NCBI RefSeq assembly: GCF_009900765.1 | Contig: NZ_JAAABL010000035.1 | Span: forward strand, 1-41,714 | Direction: 5' to 3' | Origin: Rhodovarius lipocyclicus | GTDB lineage: Bacteria > Pseudomonadota > Alphaproteobacteria > Acetobacterales > Acetobacteraceae | Length of the DNA: 41,714 bases | Translations under genes and position numbers: made by a program | The notes under the pieces: generated by a model | Databases searched by the model: none | Seen by the model: the letters and a program-made list of their open reading frames with translations, nothing else | Told to the model about the DNA's origin: nothing | Shown: positions 22,830 through 31,611 of the stretch, piece by piece | How the letters are laid out: every line of letters begins with the position of its first letter | How positions within the stretch are numbered: position 1 is the stretch's first letter

Positions 22830-22981
22830 CCGCCAGGAGCCGAAAGGCCCCTGGCCCCCAGGAGTTTGGTGCTGGTCCTGCCAAGGTGGTTCTGCTTGAT
22901 TTTTATGATGAAAATGGCAACGGGCCTATCAAGGTGAGGCGCCAAACGGTTGGGGTCCAGGGGCCTTTCGGCTCCTGGCGG
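22830..22981. repeat. Foldback element, copy B (40-bp arms, private 72-bp core)
   Basis: The left arm 22830-22869 and right arm 22942-22981 are inverted copies with about six mismatches, sharing CCGCCAGGAGCCGAAAGGCC and ending TTTGG/CCAAA. The 16-mer GCCGAAAGGCCCCTGG at 22839-22854 is identical to copy A at 13172-13187. The core (22870-22941) is noticeably AT-richer, contains a TTTTTATGATGAAAA dyad, and has no similarity by eye to copy A's core. Together with flanking palindromes it occupies most of the 400-bp gap before the next gene. Confidence 0.85.
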
Positions 22982-22988
22982 GAGAGCG

Positions 22989-23009
22989 CGAGAGGGCAGA
23001 GCCCTCTCG
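22989..23009. repeat. 9-3-9 palindrome, exact reverse complement of 13105-13125
   Basis: Perfect arms CGAGAGGGC and GCCCTCTCG around AGA, on the right flank of foldback copy B. Confidence 0.85.
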
Positions 23010-23131
23010 TTCCGCCTGCCTGCCCACGGCGATCTGCCTCAAATACGGCAATTTGCCCCCAGGAATGCAGTCACCCGCCCCCTGCCCCGGCCTGCCCGCT
23101 TGAGGGAAGCCGCCGGACCTTGTTTCATGTC

Positions 23132-23161
23132 TCGACGTCCATCATGGGCCATGACTAGAAT
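23132..23161 (+). promoter_or_regulatory. Candidate promoter of the Liv-type operon
   Basis: TAGAAT at 23156-23161, inside an AT-rich patch (TAGAATATTTTAG) unusual for this DNA, with TCGACG at 23132-23137 (18-bp spacer) as a possible -35. It lies 36 bp before the binding-protein ATG, which has GGGAGAG as ribosome site. Confidence 0.4.
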
Positions 23162-23196
23162 ATTTTAGGCTTCAATCATTCCGGGAGAGTGAACCG

Positions 23197-24366
23197 ATGC
23201 AAAGGCGTGGATTCCTGGCGGCTTCGGCCGGCCTGACCTCGGTGCTGGCGGCGCCGGCTTATGCGCAGGGCGCGCCGGTCAAGATCGGCATGATCACCAC
23301 TCTCTCGGGCCCCGGCGGCTATCTGGGCGCCGATATCCGCGATGCCTTCCAGCTGGCGGTGGAGCAGGAGCAGGGCAAGCTCGGCGGCATCAATGTGCAG
23401 GTGCTGGTCGAGGATGACGCGCTGCGCCCGGGCCAGGGCAAGTCCATCGCCGAGCGCTTCCTGCGCAATGAACGCATCCGCCTGATGACCGGCGTGGTGT
23501 TCAGCAACGTGCTGGGCACGGTGGCGCCGGACGTGCTGGATGCGGACGGCATCTATGTCTCGCCCAACGCGGCGCCCAGCAATTTCGCGGGGCGGGAGTG
23601 CCACCGCAACTACTACACCATGGCCTGGCAGAACGACACGCTGCACGAGACGGCGGGCGTGCTGGCCAACACGCTGGGCTACAAGCGCATGTTCATCCTG
23701 GCGCCGAACTACCAGGCGGGCCGCGACGCGCTGACCGGCTTCAAGCGCAAGTTCGGCGGCGAGGTGGTGCAGGAGGTCTATACCCGCCTGGACCAGACCG
23801 ACTACGCGGCCGAACTCGCGCAGATCCGCGCCGCCCGGCCGGATGCGGTGTTCCAGTTCCACCCGGGGGGGCTGGGCATCGGCTTCCTGCGGCAATACGC
23901 CCAGGCCGGGCTGCTGAGCACCATCCCGCAATGCGTGCCCAACCCCTCGATGGACAGCACGACGCTGGCCGCCGTGGGCGACGCGGCGGAGGGGGTGAAC
24001 CTGACCAGCCACTGGAACAGCGATTTCCAGAACCCCGCGAGCCAGGCCTTCGTCGCGGCCTTCCGCGCCAAGTACAACCGGCTGCCCACCTATTACGCGC
24101 AGCAGGGCTATGACACGGCGCTGGCGATCGGCGCCGCGCTGCGCCAGACGCGCGGCAGCATCGACCCCGCGGCCTTCCGCACCGCGATGCTGAAGGCGGA
24201 TTTCGTCTCGACGCGCGGCAAGTTCGCCTTCGGCCCCAACCAGCACCCGGTGCAGGATTGGTACGCGCTGAAGGTGGAGCGGGTGGCCGGCACGCTGGCG
24301 CTCGTCACCAAATCCAAGATCCTGGAGAATGAGGGCGACAGCTACGCCGCCCAGTGCCGCCTGTAA
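23197..24366 (+). CDS. Branched-chain-type ABC transporter substrate-binding protein
   Basis: A 389-residue LivK-class (Peripla_BP_6) receptor. The signal MQRRGFLAASAGLTSVLAAP ends after AYAQ and has an RR pair, so Tat export is possible. The mature protein starts VKIGMITTLSGPGGYLGADI, with further family blocks (DDALRPGQGKSIAERFLRNE; MAWQNDTLHETAGVLANTLG; VFQFHPGGLGIGFLRQY). It heads a compact five-gene operon with LivHMGF homologues. Many such alphaproteobacterial operons carry aromatic acids, amides or urea rather than branched-chain amino acids, so the ligand is open. Confidence 0.92.
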   Translation: MQRRGFLAASAGLTSVLAAPAYAQGAPVKIGMITTLSGPGGYLGADIRDAFQLAVEQEQGKLGGINVQVLVEDDALRPGQGKSIAERFLRNERIRLMTGVVFSNVLGTVAPDVLDADGIYVSPNAAPSNFAGRECHRNYYTMAWQNDTLHETAGVLANTLGYKRMFILAPNYQAGRDALTGFKRKFGGEVVQEVYTRLDQTDYAAELAQIRAARPDAVFQFHPGGLGIGFLRQYAQAGLLSTIPQCVPNPSMDSTTLAAVGDAAEGVNLTSHWNSDFQNPASQAFVAAFRAKYNRLPTYYAQQGYDTALAIGAALRQTRGSIDPAAFRTAMLKADFVSTRGKFAFGPNQHPVQDWYALKVERVAGTLALVTKSKILENEGDSYAAQCRL

Positions 24367-24375
24367 GACCCCGGC

Positions 24376-25290
24376 ATGGCGCTCCTCGCTGAGCAGTTGC
24401 TGAACGGCCTCCAGCTCGGCGTCATGCTGTTCCTGCTGGCCGCCGGGCTGACGCTGGTGTTCGGGATCATGGGCGTGATCAACCTCGCCCATGGGTCGCT
24501 GTACATGGTGGGGGCCTTCGGCGCCGCCGTGGTGGCGCAGGCCACCGGCAGCTGGTGGCTGGCGCTGCTGGGCGGGCTGCTGGCCGCGGGTGTGACCGGC
24601 ATGGTGATGGAGCTGGTGGTGCTGCGGCGATTATACGCGCGCGACCATCTGGACCAGGTGCTGGCGACCTTTGGGCTGATCCTGTTCTTCAACCAGCTGA
24701 TGGTGCTGCTGTTCGGCCGCCAGCCGCGCTTCGTGGCCCTGCCCGCCTGGTTCACCGGCTCGGTCGAGATCATCCCCGGCGTGCCCTACCCGTCCTACCG
24801 GCTGCTGATCATCGCGGTGGGCCTCGCGGTGGCGGGCGGGCTATACTTGCTGATCCAGCGCACGCGCATCGGCATGCTGGTGCGCGCGGGGGCCACGCAT
24901 CGGGAGATGGTGCGGGCGCTGGGGGTCGATATCCGGCTGCTCTACACGCTGGTGTTCGGGCTGGGGGCACTGCTGGCGGGGCTCGCGGGCATCATGGCCG
25001 GGCCCGTCTTCAATGTGCAGGTCGGCATGGGTGAGCAGATCCTGATCCAGACCTTCGTGGTGGTGGTGATCGGGGGCATCGGCTCCGTGCGCGGCGCGCT
25101 GTTCGGGGCGCTGCTGGTGGGTGTGGTCGATACGCTGCTGCGCGGCTTCGTGCCCGGGCTGCTGCGCGGCGTGCTGGATGCCAGCCAGGCCGATGCGCTG
25201 GGGGCCGCGCTGTCCTCCATGGGGGTCTATGTGCTGATGGCGCTGGTGCTGCTGATCAAGCCGCGCGGGATCTTCCCCGCCCATGCGTGA
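24376..25290 (+). CDS. livH: Branched-chain-type ABC permease LivH
   Basis: A 304-residue inner-membrane permease with about eight hydrophobic segments. Family blocks are LLNGLQLGVMLFLLAAGLTL near the start, GIMGVINLAHGSLYMVGAFG, and the coupling region RAGATHREMVRALGVDIRLLYTLVFGLGALLAGLAGIMAGP. It begins 9 bp after the binding-protein stop and overlaps the livM gene by 8 bp, so its expression is coupled to the rest of the importer. Confidence 0.93.
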   Translation: MALLAEQLLNGLQLGVMLFLLAAGLTLVFGIMGVINLAHGSLYMVGAFGAAVVAQATGSWWLALLGGLLAAGVTGMVMELVVLRRLYARDHLDQVLATFGLILFFNQLMVLLFGRQPRFVALPAWFTGSVEIIPGVPYPSYRLLIIAVGLAVAGGLYLLIQRTRIGMLVRAGATHREMVRALGVDIRLLYTLVFGLGALLAGLAGIMAGPVFNVQVGMGEQILIQTFVVVVIGGIGSVRGALFGALLVGVVDTLLRGFVPGLLRGVLDASQADALGAALSSMGVYVLMALVLLIKPRGIFPAHA

Positions 25291-26257
25291 GAAGATCGCC
25301 CTCGCCATCCTGTTCGCGGCGGCCGTCGCCCTGCCCTTTCTCATGCGCGCGCTCGACCTGCCGGGCGGCACAGGGGTGGCCACCTCCATCCTGTGCCTGG
25401 CCTTCGCGGCGTCCTCGCTGAACCTGATCATCGGCCATGGCGGCATGATCAGCTTCGGCCATGCTGCCTATTACGGGATCGGCGCCTATACGGTGGGCAT
25501 ATTGTGGGAGCATTTCCGCCAGCAGGAGCCGATCTTCGGCCTCATCCCCGGCACCGACCAACTGCTGATCACCCTGCCCGCCGCGATGCTGATGGCCGGG
25601 CTGGCGGCCGCCGTGATCGGGGCGCTGTCGCTGCGCACTTCCGGCGTGCAGTTCATCATGATCACGCTGGCCTTCGCGCAGATGCTGTTCTTCCTGTTCG
25701 TGGGCCTCAAGGCCTATGGCGGCGATGACGGCATGACCATCCGCCGGCGCAACGCCGTGCCGGGGCTCGATCTGCGCGACATCGACCAGCTGTACTGGCT
25801 GGTGCTGGGGGTGCTCTGCGCCTGGCTGTTCCTGCAATGGCGCATCGTCGGCAGCCGCTTCGGCCGCGTGCTGGAGGGCATCCGCCAGAATGAGCGCCGG
25901 ATGCGCGCCATCGGCATCTCGCCCTATCCCTACAAGCTGGCGGCCTTCGTCATCGCGGGCATGGGCGCGGGTGCGGCGGGCGCGCTGATGGCCAATTACA
26001 TGCGCTTCGTCTCGCCCGATATCATGAGCTGGCAGAAGTCCGGCGAGATCATGGTGGTGGTGATCCTGGGCGGCATCGGCACGCTGCTGGGGCCGGTGCT
26101 GGGTGCCATCGCCTTGCAGGGGCTGGAATTCTTCCTGGGCGGCCTGACCGAGCATTGGGCCATCATCCTCGGCCCCATCCTGGTGGTGGTGGTGCTGTTC
26201 GGGCGGGGCGGCATCATGGCGCTGGTGAACCGCCTGCTGGGGGTGCGCCGTGGCTGA
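25283..26257 (+). CDS. livM: Branched-chain-type ABC permease LivM
   Basis: A 324-residue partner of LivH. Recognisable blocks are AASSLNLIIGHGGMISFGHA, AYYGIGAYTVGIL, RTSGVQFIMITLAFAQMLFF, and the coupling loop GRVLEGIRQNERRMRAIGISPYPYKLAAFVIAGMGAGAAGAL. About nine membrane segments are visible. Overlaps on both sides (8 bp with livH, 8 bp with livG) show a tightly coupled operon. Confidence 0.93.
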   Translation: MREKIALAILFAAAVALPFLMRALDLPGGTGVATSILCLAFAASSLNLIIGHGGMISFGHAAYYGIGAYTVGILWEHFRQQEPIFGLIPGTDQLLITLPAAMLMAGLAAAVIGALSLRTSGVQFIMITLAFAQMLFFLFVGLKAYGGDDGMTIRRRNAVPGLDLRDIDQLYWLVLGVLCAWLFLQWRIVGSRFGRVLEGIRQNERRMRAIGISPYPYKLAAFVIAGMGAGAAGALMANYMRFVSPDIMSWQKSGEIMVVVILGGIGTLLGPVLGAIALQGLEFFLGGLTEHWAIILGPILVVVVLFGRGGIMALVNRLLGVRRG

Positions 26258-27005
26258 ACCCATCCTGGAGATCGCGGGTCTGGTAAAGCGCTTTGGCGGG
26301 CTAACGGCCACCGATCACCTCTCGCTGGATGTGCGCCCCGGCGAGATCCACGCCTTGATCGGCCCCAATGGCGCCGGCAAATCCACCCTGATCGGCCAGC
26401 TGGTGGGGGAGATCGCGCCCGATGCCGGCACCGTGCGCTTCCTGGGCCAGGACGTGACGCGCGCCTCCGTGCCCGCGCGGGTGAAGATGGGGCTCGGCCG
26501 GTCCTTCCAGATCGTGCAGTTGCTGGATGAGGAAACGGCGCTGGCCAATGTGGCGCTGGCCGTGCAGGCGCATGCGGGCCACAGCTTCCGCTTCTGGCGC
26601 CGCGCGGACCGCGACGAGCGGCTGCTGGCCCCCGCCCGCGCCCTGCTGGACCAGGTGGACTTCCCCGAACCCCGCCGCGCCGCCCGCGTGGCCGACATGT
26701 CCGCCGGGGAACGCAAGGTGCTGGAACTGGCCATGGTGCTGGCGGGCGCCCCCCGCCTGCTGCTGCTGGACGAGCCCATGGCCGGGCTCGGCGCCAGCGA
26801 GAGCATCCGCATGACCGACACGCTGCGCGCGCTGAAGGGCGGCCCCGCGATGCTGCTGGTGGAACACGACATGGACGCCGTCTTCGCGCTCGCGGACCGC
26901 ATCACCGTGCTGGTCTATGGCCGCGCCATCGCCACCGGCACGGCGGCCGAGATCCGTGCCAACCCCGCCGTGCAGGAAGCCTATCTGGCCGAGGAGGGTG
27001 CGTGA
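26250..27005 (+). CDS. livG: Branched-chain-type ABC ATPase LivG
   Basis: A 251-residue nucleotide-binding subunit with a GTG start inside the livM 3' end. Walker A is GPNGAGKS at 38-45. The signature is in the degenerate LivG form DMSAGERKVLELAMVLA, Walker B is LLLLDEPMAGLG, and the H-loop is LVEHDMDAVF. The C-terminal extension with ATGTAAEIRANPAVQEAYLA is characteristic of LivG. Its TGA overlaps the livF start (GTGATG). Confidence 0.93.
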   Translation: MAEPILEIAGLVKRFGGLTATDHLSLDVRPGEIHALIGPNGAGKSTLIGQLVGEIAPDAGTVRFLGQDVTRASVPARVKMGLGRSFQIVQLLDEETALANVALAVQAHAGHSFRFWRRADRDERLLAPARALLDQVDFPEPRRAARVADMSAGERKVLELAMVLAGAPRLLLLDEPMAGLGASESIRMTDTLRALKGGPAMLLVEHDMDAVFALADRITVLVYGRAIATGTAAEIRANPAVQEAYLAEEGA

Positions 27006-27706
27006 TGCTGCAGGCGCTGGGCCTTGAGGCTGGCTACGGCCCGTCCCAAGTCCTGTTCGACGTGAACCTGAGCATCGGCGAGGGCCAGGTGGCCACGCTG
27101 CTCGGCCGCAACGGCATGGGCAAGACCACCACGGTGCGCGCCATCATGGGGCTGAACCCCGCGCGCGGGGGCAGCCTGACCTTCCGTGGCGAGCCCATCG
27201 CCGCCCTGCCGCCGGAGCGCGTGGCCCAGCGCGGCATCGGCCTGGTGCCGGAGGGGCGGATGGTCTTCCCCACCCTGACCGTGCGCGAGAACCTGATCGC
27301 CACCGCCGCCGACCGTTTCCACCGCGCCAGCCCCTGGACCCTGCCGCGCATCTTCGCCCTGTTCCCGCGCCTGGGTGAGCGGCAGAACCAGTTGGCGCGC
27401 ACGCTCTCGGGCGGGGAGCAGCAGATGCTGGCCATCGGCCGCGCGCTGATGACCAACCCCTGGCTGCTGATCCTGGACGAGGCGACCGAGGGGCTGGCGC
27501 CGGTCATCCGCGCGGAAATCTGGTCCACCCTGGCCGCGCTGAAGGCAGAGGGGCTGGCGATCCTGGTGATCGACAAGAACCTGACCGCGCTGAAGCGCCT
27601 GGCCGACCGGCACCATGTGCTGGAAAAAGGCCGCACCGTCTGGGCCGGCAGCGCGGAAGAACTGGAGCGCGACGCGGAAATGGTCAGGGGGTGGATGGGG
27701 ATCTGA
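27005..27706 (+). CDS. livF: Branched-chain-type ABC ATPase LivF
   Basis: A 233-residue nucleotide-binding subunit. Walker A is GRNGMGKT at 34-41, followed by the LivF hallmarks RGIGLVPEGRMVFPTLTVREN, the signature TLSGGEQQMLAIGRALM, and Walker B LLILDEATEGLAP. I use ATG 27005; a GTG one codon earlier is possible. The H-loop position reads IDKNL where many relatives have EQN. The gene's last 23 bp overlap the 3' end of the convergent M20 hydrolase gene. Confidence 0.93.
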   Translation: MLQALGLEAGYGPSQVLFDVNLSIGEGQVATLLGRNGMGKTTTVRAIMGLNPARGGSLTFRGEPIAALPPERVAQRGIGLVPEGRMVFPTLTVRENLIATAADRFHRASPWTLPRIFALFPRLGERQNQLARTLSGGEQQMLAIGRALMTNPWLLILDEATEGLAPVIRAEIWSTLAALKAEGLAILVIDKNLTALKRLADRHHVLEKGRTVWAGSAEELERDAEMVRGWMGI

Positions 27707-28952
27707 TCGGGCGGAGCCCCTCCCTCACCGCATCCAGCAGCACATTCGCCCCCGCCACCAGCTCCGCCTCCGGGGTGAACTCCCGCGGATTATGGCTGAT
27801 CCCGCCCTGGCTCGGCACGAAGATCATCGCGGCCGGGCAGATCCGCGCCAGCATCTGCGCGTCGTGCCCCGCGCCGGAGGTCATGCGCCGGCTGCGCAGC
27901 CCGCGCCCAGCGGCGGCCTGTTCCACCGCGCCGACCAGTGCCTGGTCGAAGGGCACGGGCTCGAAGCGGGCCAGCCGGTCGGTGGAGATCACGAAACCCT
28001 CGGTGGCGGCCAGATGCTCCAGGAAGGCGGCCAGCGCCGCTTCGGCGGCCTGCAGCCGCGCCTCGTCCGGGTCGCGCAGATCCACGGTAAAGGTGGCGCG
28101 GGAGGGGATGACGTTGATCGCGTTGGGCACCAGCTCCAGGCAGCCCACGGTCGCCACGGTGGGCGCGTTGCCGCCGGTCGCGTGCTCCCGAAGGAACAGC
28201 ATGACGCGGGCGGCGGCCATGCCAGCATCCTGGCGCATGGACATGGGGGTGGTGCCGGCGTGGTTGGCCGTGCCCTCGATGGTCACGCGCTGCCAGGAAA
28301 TGCCCTGCACCGTCTCGACGGCGCCGATCGGCAGCCCCTCGCGCTCCAGCACCGGGCCCTGCTCGATGTGCAGTTCCAGATAGGCGTGGGGGCGCAGGAA
28401 GCCGAGCTCCCGCTCGCCGGCATAGCCGATGCGGGACAGCTCCTCGCCCAGCACCGAGCCGTCCACGCCAGGGGTGGCCAGCGCCTGTTCCAGCGGCAGG
28501 CCGCCGACATAGGCCAGGGAGCCCAGCATGTCCGGGGCGTAGCGCACGCCCTCCTCATTGGTGAAGGCCACGACCACCAGGGGGCGCGCGGGCCGGATGC
28601 CGGCTTCCCTTAGGGTCTCGATCACCTCCAGCCCCGACAGCACGCCGTAACAGCCATCATAGATGCCGGCATTGATCACGGTGTCGATGTGGGAGCCCAT
28701 CATGACCGGCGCCGCATCTCCCTGCTCCGGCTCGCGCCAGATGCCGAAGATGTTGCCGATGCGGTCCACCGCCAGTTCCAGCCCGGCGGCGGCGATCCAG
28801 CCCGCCAGCAGGTCCCGGCCGGCCTTTTCGGTATCGGATGCCGCGAGGCGGGTCAGGCGCCCTTCGCCATCCCGCCCCGTATCGCCGAGAGTGCGCAGGC
28901 GGCCGAGCAGCCGCTGCGCGTTGATGGAAAGCCTGTCGGTCTGGTTCGCCAT
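27684..28952 (-). CDS. M20-family amidohydrolase (N-carbamoyl-amino acid hydrolase / allantoate amidohydrolase group)
   Basis: A 422-residue dimetal hydrolase of the HyuC/AllC/UAH group, which splits N-carbamoyl or ureido C-N bonds. Metal-site context is clear: His88 (GSHIDTV), Asp99 (IYDGCYGV), Glu133-Glu134 (TNEEGVRYAP) and His195 (ELHIEQGPVLE), plus a late SHNPREFT histidine. The dimerisation-lid segment NHAGTTPMSMRQDA is typical of this group rather than of peptidases. The true substrate cannot be separated within the group. It meets the Liv-type operon tail to tail; a functional link (amide or ureide uptake and hydrolysis) is possible but speculative. Confidence 0.88.
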   Translation of the reverse strand: MANQTDRLSINAQRLLGRLRTLGDTGRDGEGRLTRLAASDTEKAGRDLLAGWIAAAGLELAVDRIGNIFGIWREPEQGDAAPVMMGSHIDTVINAGIYDGCYGVLSGLEVIETLREAGIRPARPLVVVAFTNEEGVRYAPDMLGSLAYVGGLPLEQALATPGVDGSVLGEELSRIGYAGERELGFLRPHAYLELHIEQGPVLEREGLPIGAVETVQGISWQRVTIEGTANHAGTTPMSMRQDAGMAAARVMLFLREHATGGNAPTVATVGCLELVPNAINVIPSRATFTVDLRDPDEARLQAAEAALAAFLEHLAATEGFVISTDRLARFEPVPFDQALVGAVEQAAAGRGLRSRRMTSGAGHDAQMLARICPAAMIFVPSQGGISHNPREFTPEAELVAGANVLLDAVREGLRPIRSPSTP

Positions 28953-29006
28953 GGGGCGGGAATAGACCAGGGGCGCCCCCCAAGGGAACGCCCCCCAAAA
29001 GATGGT

Positions 29007-29438
29007 TCAGGCGTAGCGGGGCGTGCCGAACAGGCTCAGCTTGCCGTTGACCTGCCATTCCCGCCGCCAGGCGTCGGCGGCCACGACCACCGAGCAGAAG
29101 CCCCAGAAGAACAGGTACTCAACACCGCCCAGGTTCCACAGCCAGCCCACGCCCTTCGTGTTGAACACGGCGATGCCCGCGAAACCCATCACCCCGGCGG
29201 AGACGAGGCCCAACCACTTGGTCTGGATGTTGAAGATGAAGCCGATGGCGCAGGCGATCTCCATCACCAGCGCGACGTACAAAAAGAACGTCCCCGGATG
29301 GAAACCGCCGCTCTCGAAGAAACGGGCGGATGCTTCCATCCGCAGGATCTTGTAAAACCAGTGCGGTAGATAGAGCAGCCCCAGCATGATGCGGACAGGC
29401 ATCAGGGGATCGCGGGAGAAAGATGGGAGCAGGGCCAT
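29007..29438 (-). CDS. DoxX-family membrane protein
   Basis: A 143-residue inner-membrane protein with four hydrophobic segments: PVRIMLGLLYLPHWFYKIL, GTFFLYVALVMEIACAIGFI, WLGLVSAGVMGFAGIAVF and LGGVEYLFFWGFCSVVVAAD. The layout and the ARFFESGGF loop match the DoxX/DoxD superfamily. ATG 29438 has an ideal GGAGG six bases upstream; the frame extends further but without family similarity. It follows the monooxygenase gene on the same strand at 129 bp, and the two may form one unit. Confidence 0.82.
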   Translation of the reverse strand: MALLPSFSRDPLMPVRIMLGLLYLPHWFYKILRMEASARFFESGGFHPGTFFLYVALVMEIACAIGFIFNIQTKWLGLVSAGVMGFAGIAVFNTKGVGWLWNLGGVEYLFFWGFCSVVVAADAWRREWQVNGKLSLFGTPRYA

Positions 29439-29567
29439 GACCTGCCTCCATTCTGCTTCGGCAGATGCCCCTATGGCACCCCGCCGGATGAGCGGAGACT
29501 GGTCTCGATACCCTCGCCCGGCCTTGTGCGAGATCAAGAACGATATCGCCGTGGTGAATGAGCGTTA

Positions 29568-30587
29568 TCACCCGTTACAATGGAGCGGGGCGAACTCGCC
29601 CATCACCTCCCGCGCGAACAGCGCCTGGGAGGCAAGGGATTCCTCCGCCCGCATATCCCCGAAGGCGAAGCGCGCCAGCACATAGTTGCAGCCGGAATCG
29701 CGGATCTGCGCCGCCAGCTGCGCCCGCACGCTGGCCGGGCTGCCCGCCAGCGCCTTGCCGCTGGCCAGCAGCGCGTCGAAATCGGGCGGGAACATCAGGG
29801 TGTGCGGCGCGCCGCCCTTCAGCCGCCAGAGATGCGTGAAGCTGCGGTGCCAGGCCGCATAGGCCCGCCGCCCCAGCGCCAGGGCCGCCGCGTCGCTCTC
29901 CGCCACCACGGCATGGCGGTTGATGCCCATCAGCGGCTCCGCCTGCCCTGGCGCCAGCAGGGCGCGATAGGCATCGGTGATCGGGCGGGCGGCGGTGGCG
30001 TCGTGGCTGGTGACGATGTTCATGCGGCGGGGCGCGATGCGGGCCACCGTCGCGGCGCGCGTCACGCCATACCACAGCGGCGGGTGCGGCGCCTGCACCG
30101 GGCCGATCACCACCGGCAGCCCCTCGGCGCGAAAGAAGCGGCCGGAGAAATCCACCTGCCCGCCCTCGCCGCGCAGGATCAGCAGGATCAGTTCCAGCGC
30201 CTCCTCGAAGCGGGGCTCGGCTTCCTCGGGCGCTATGTTGTGCAGGCGCAGCTCGATGGGTGAGGCCCCGCGCCCCACCCCCATCTCCAGCCGCCCGCCG
30301 GAGATCTGGTCGAGCATGGCGATCTCCTCCGCCAGGCGCAGCGGGTTGTACAGCGGCAGGTTCCACACCAGCGGCCCGAAGCGCAGCCGGCGCGTGCGCT
30401 GGGCGAGGGCCGCCATCAGCAGGCTGGGCGAAGGCGCGACGGACAGCGGCGTGCCGTGGTGCTCGGTGGCGTGGAAGCGGGTGAAGCCCAGCGCCTCCCC
30501 GGCTTCGGCCAGGCGCAGACGGTGCTCGAAATCCTCGGCCACGGTGCCGGCGCCATGGTCCATATGGTCGAACAGCCCGAATTCCAT
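29568..30587 (-). CDS. LLM-class flavin-dependent oxidoreductase (luciferase-like)
   Basis: A 339-residue TIM-barrel monooxygenase that would use reduced FMN. Family blocks are MEFGLFDHMDHG, GFTRFHATEHHGTPLSVAPS, RLRFGPLVWNLPLYNPLRLAEEIAMLDQISGGRLEMGVGRG and HPPLWYGVTRAATVARIA. These fit the bacterial-luciferase alpha-like group rather than F420 enzymes. The substrate is unknown. The gene is divergent from rpsF across 257 bp. Confidence 0.9.
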   Translation of the reverse strand: MEFGLFDHMDHGAGTVAEDFEHRLRLAEAGEALGFTRFHATEHHGTPLSVAPSPSLLMAALAQRTRRLRFGPLVWNLPLYNPLRLAEEIAMLDQISGGRLEMGVGRGASPIELRLHNIAPEEAEPRFEEALELILLILRGEGGQVDFSGRFFRAEGLPVVIGPVQAPHPPLWYGVTRAATVARIAPRRMNIVTSHDATAARPITDAYRALLAPGQAEPLMGINRHAVVAESDAAALALGRRAYAAWHRSFTHLWRLKGGAPHTLMFPPDFDALLASGKALAGSPASVRAQLAAQIRDSGCNYVLARFAFGDMRAEESLASQALFAREVMGEFAPLHCNG

Positions 30588-30718
30588 GGCGCGGCCCCTT
30601 CCCGTTGCATGCGCCGGACGCTACCGGCGGGATGCGGCCGGGGGAACGCCGGAATCGGCGATACAACCTGTGCGTGCAGGCGGCGGACGGGCTTTCTCGC
30701 CCCAGGCCGCTTTCCGCC

Positions 30719-30747
30719 TTGACGCCCGGGCGCATCCAGTGTTTACG
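30719..30747 (+). promoter_or_regulatory. Candidate rpsF-operon promoter
   Basis: TTGACG at 30719-30724, a 17-bp spacer and TTTACG at 30742-30747. A second candidate is TTGGCG at 30769 with TATTTG at 30790 (15-bp spacer). Either leaves a 50-100 nt leader, in which S6:S18 autoregulation is common in bacteria; I could not confidently fold the CCG-containing motif here. Confidence 0.35.
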
Positions 30748-30844
30748 CCCCCCGTCCCTGCCGTGGCGTTGGCGCGCCGCGGCTATGCCTATTTGTGTCC
30801 AATGGTTGGGCACGCCAGGCTGAGCTCATCCGAAGGGAGCAGAC

Positions 30845-31303
30845 ATGCCGTTGTATGAGTGCGTGTTCATCGCGCGCAATGACGTTTCGCAGCAACAGGT
30901 GGATACCATCACCGACGCCCTCGTGACCCTGGTCACCGAGGCCGGCGGCGAGGTTCGCAAGCGCGAGTACTGGGGCCTGCGCGCCCTGGCCTATCGCGTG
31001 AAGAAGAACCGCAAGGGCCACTACACCCTGCTGGGTCTCGAGACCGCCGCCCCCACCATGCAGGAAGTGGAGCGCCAGCTCGCCCTGCATGAGGACGTGC
31101 TGCGCACGCTGACGATCCGCATCGACGAGATCGACGACCAGCCCAGCGCGATCCTGAGCAAGCGCGGCGACGACCGCGAGCGCGGCTTCCGTGGGCCCAA
31201 GCCCACCGGCCGCTTCGCCTCCGGCCGTGGCCGTGGCGACGACCGCGAAGAGTTCCGCGCCCGCTCGCGCGATGAGCTCGACGTTTCCGAGATCGAGGAG
31301 TAA
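30845..31303 (+). CDS. rpsF: 30S ribosomal protein S6
   Basis: A 152-residue S6, a small-subunit protein that binds 16S rRNA as a dimer with S18. The core is residues 1-95 ([42 protein letters not shown]). Residues ~105-152 form a charged, arginine/glycine-rich tail ([20 protein letters not shown]) ending in acidic [10 protein letters not shown], as seen in several alphaproteobacteria. GAAGGGAG precedes the ATG. It is first gene of the operon rpsF-rpsR-DUF2232-rplI. Confidence 0.97.
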   Translation: MPLYECVFIARNDVSQQQVDTITDALVTLVTEAGGEVRKREYWGLRALAYRVKKNRKGHYTLLGLETAAPTMQEVERQLALHEDVLRTLTIRIDEIDDQPSAILSKRGDDRERGFRGPKPTGRFASGRGRGDDREEFRARSRDELDVSEIEE

Positions 31304-31308
31304 GCCCC

Positions 31309-31587
31309 ATGAGCGACGACGCGCAGCTCGTTCCCGCCGCCCGCCGCCCCGCCGTGGGCGCCCGCCGGCCCTTCTACCGCCGCAAGAAGTCCTGCCCGTT
31401 CTCCGGCCCCAACGCGCCGAAGATCGACTACAAGGACGTGCGTCTGCTGTCCCGCTTCCTCTCCGAGCGGGGGAAGATCGTGCCGAGCCGCATCACGGCC
31501 GTCAGCGCCAAGAAGCAGCGTGAGCTGGCCCAGGCCATCAAGCGCGCGCGTTTCCTGGCCCTGCTGCCGTATGTGATCGCCGACTAA
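31309..31587 (+). CDS. rpsR: 30S ribosomal protein S18
   Basis: A 92-residue S18. The core [20 protein letters not shown], the conserved [20 protein letters not shown] and the basic [13 protein letters not shown] are present. It lacks extra cysteines of the C+ zinc-binding type beyond the single early Cys. It starts 5 bp after rpsF and its product pairs with S6. Confidence 0.97.
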   Translation: MSDDAQLVPAARRPAVGARRPFYRRKKSCPFSGPNAPKIDYKDVRLLSRFLSERGKIVPSRITAVSAKKQRELAQAIKRARFLALLPYVIAD

Positions 31588-31611
31588 GCAGGCCAAGGCT
31601 CAGGGTTCACC

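Noticed and set aside
30748-30844. S6:S18-binding autoregulatory RNA in the rpsF leader
   Set aside because: Expected from other bacteria, and a CCG lies near the ribosome site, but I could not identify a convincing stem that presents it.
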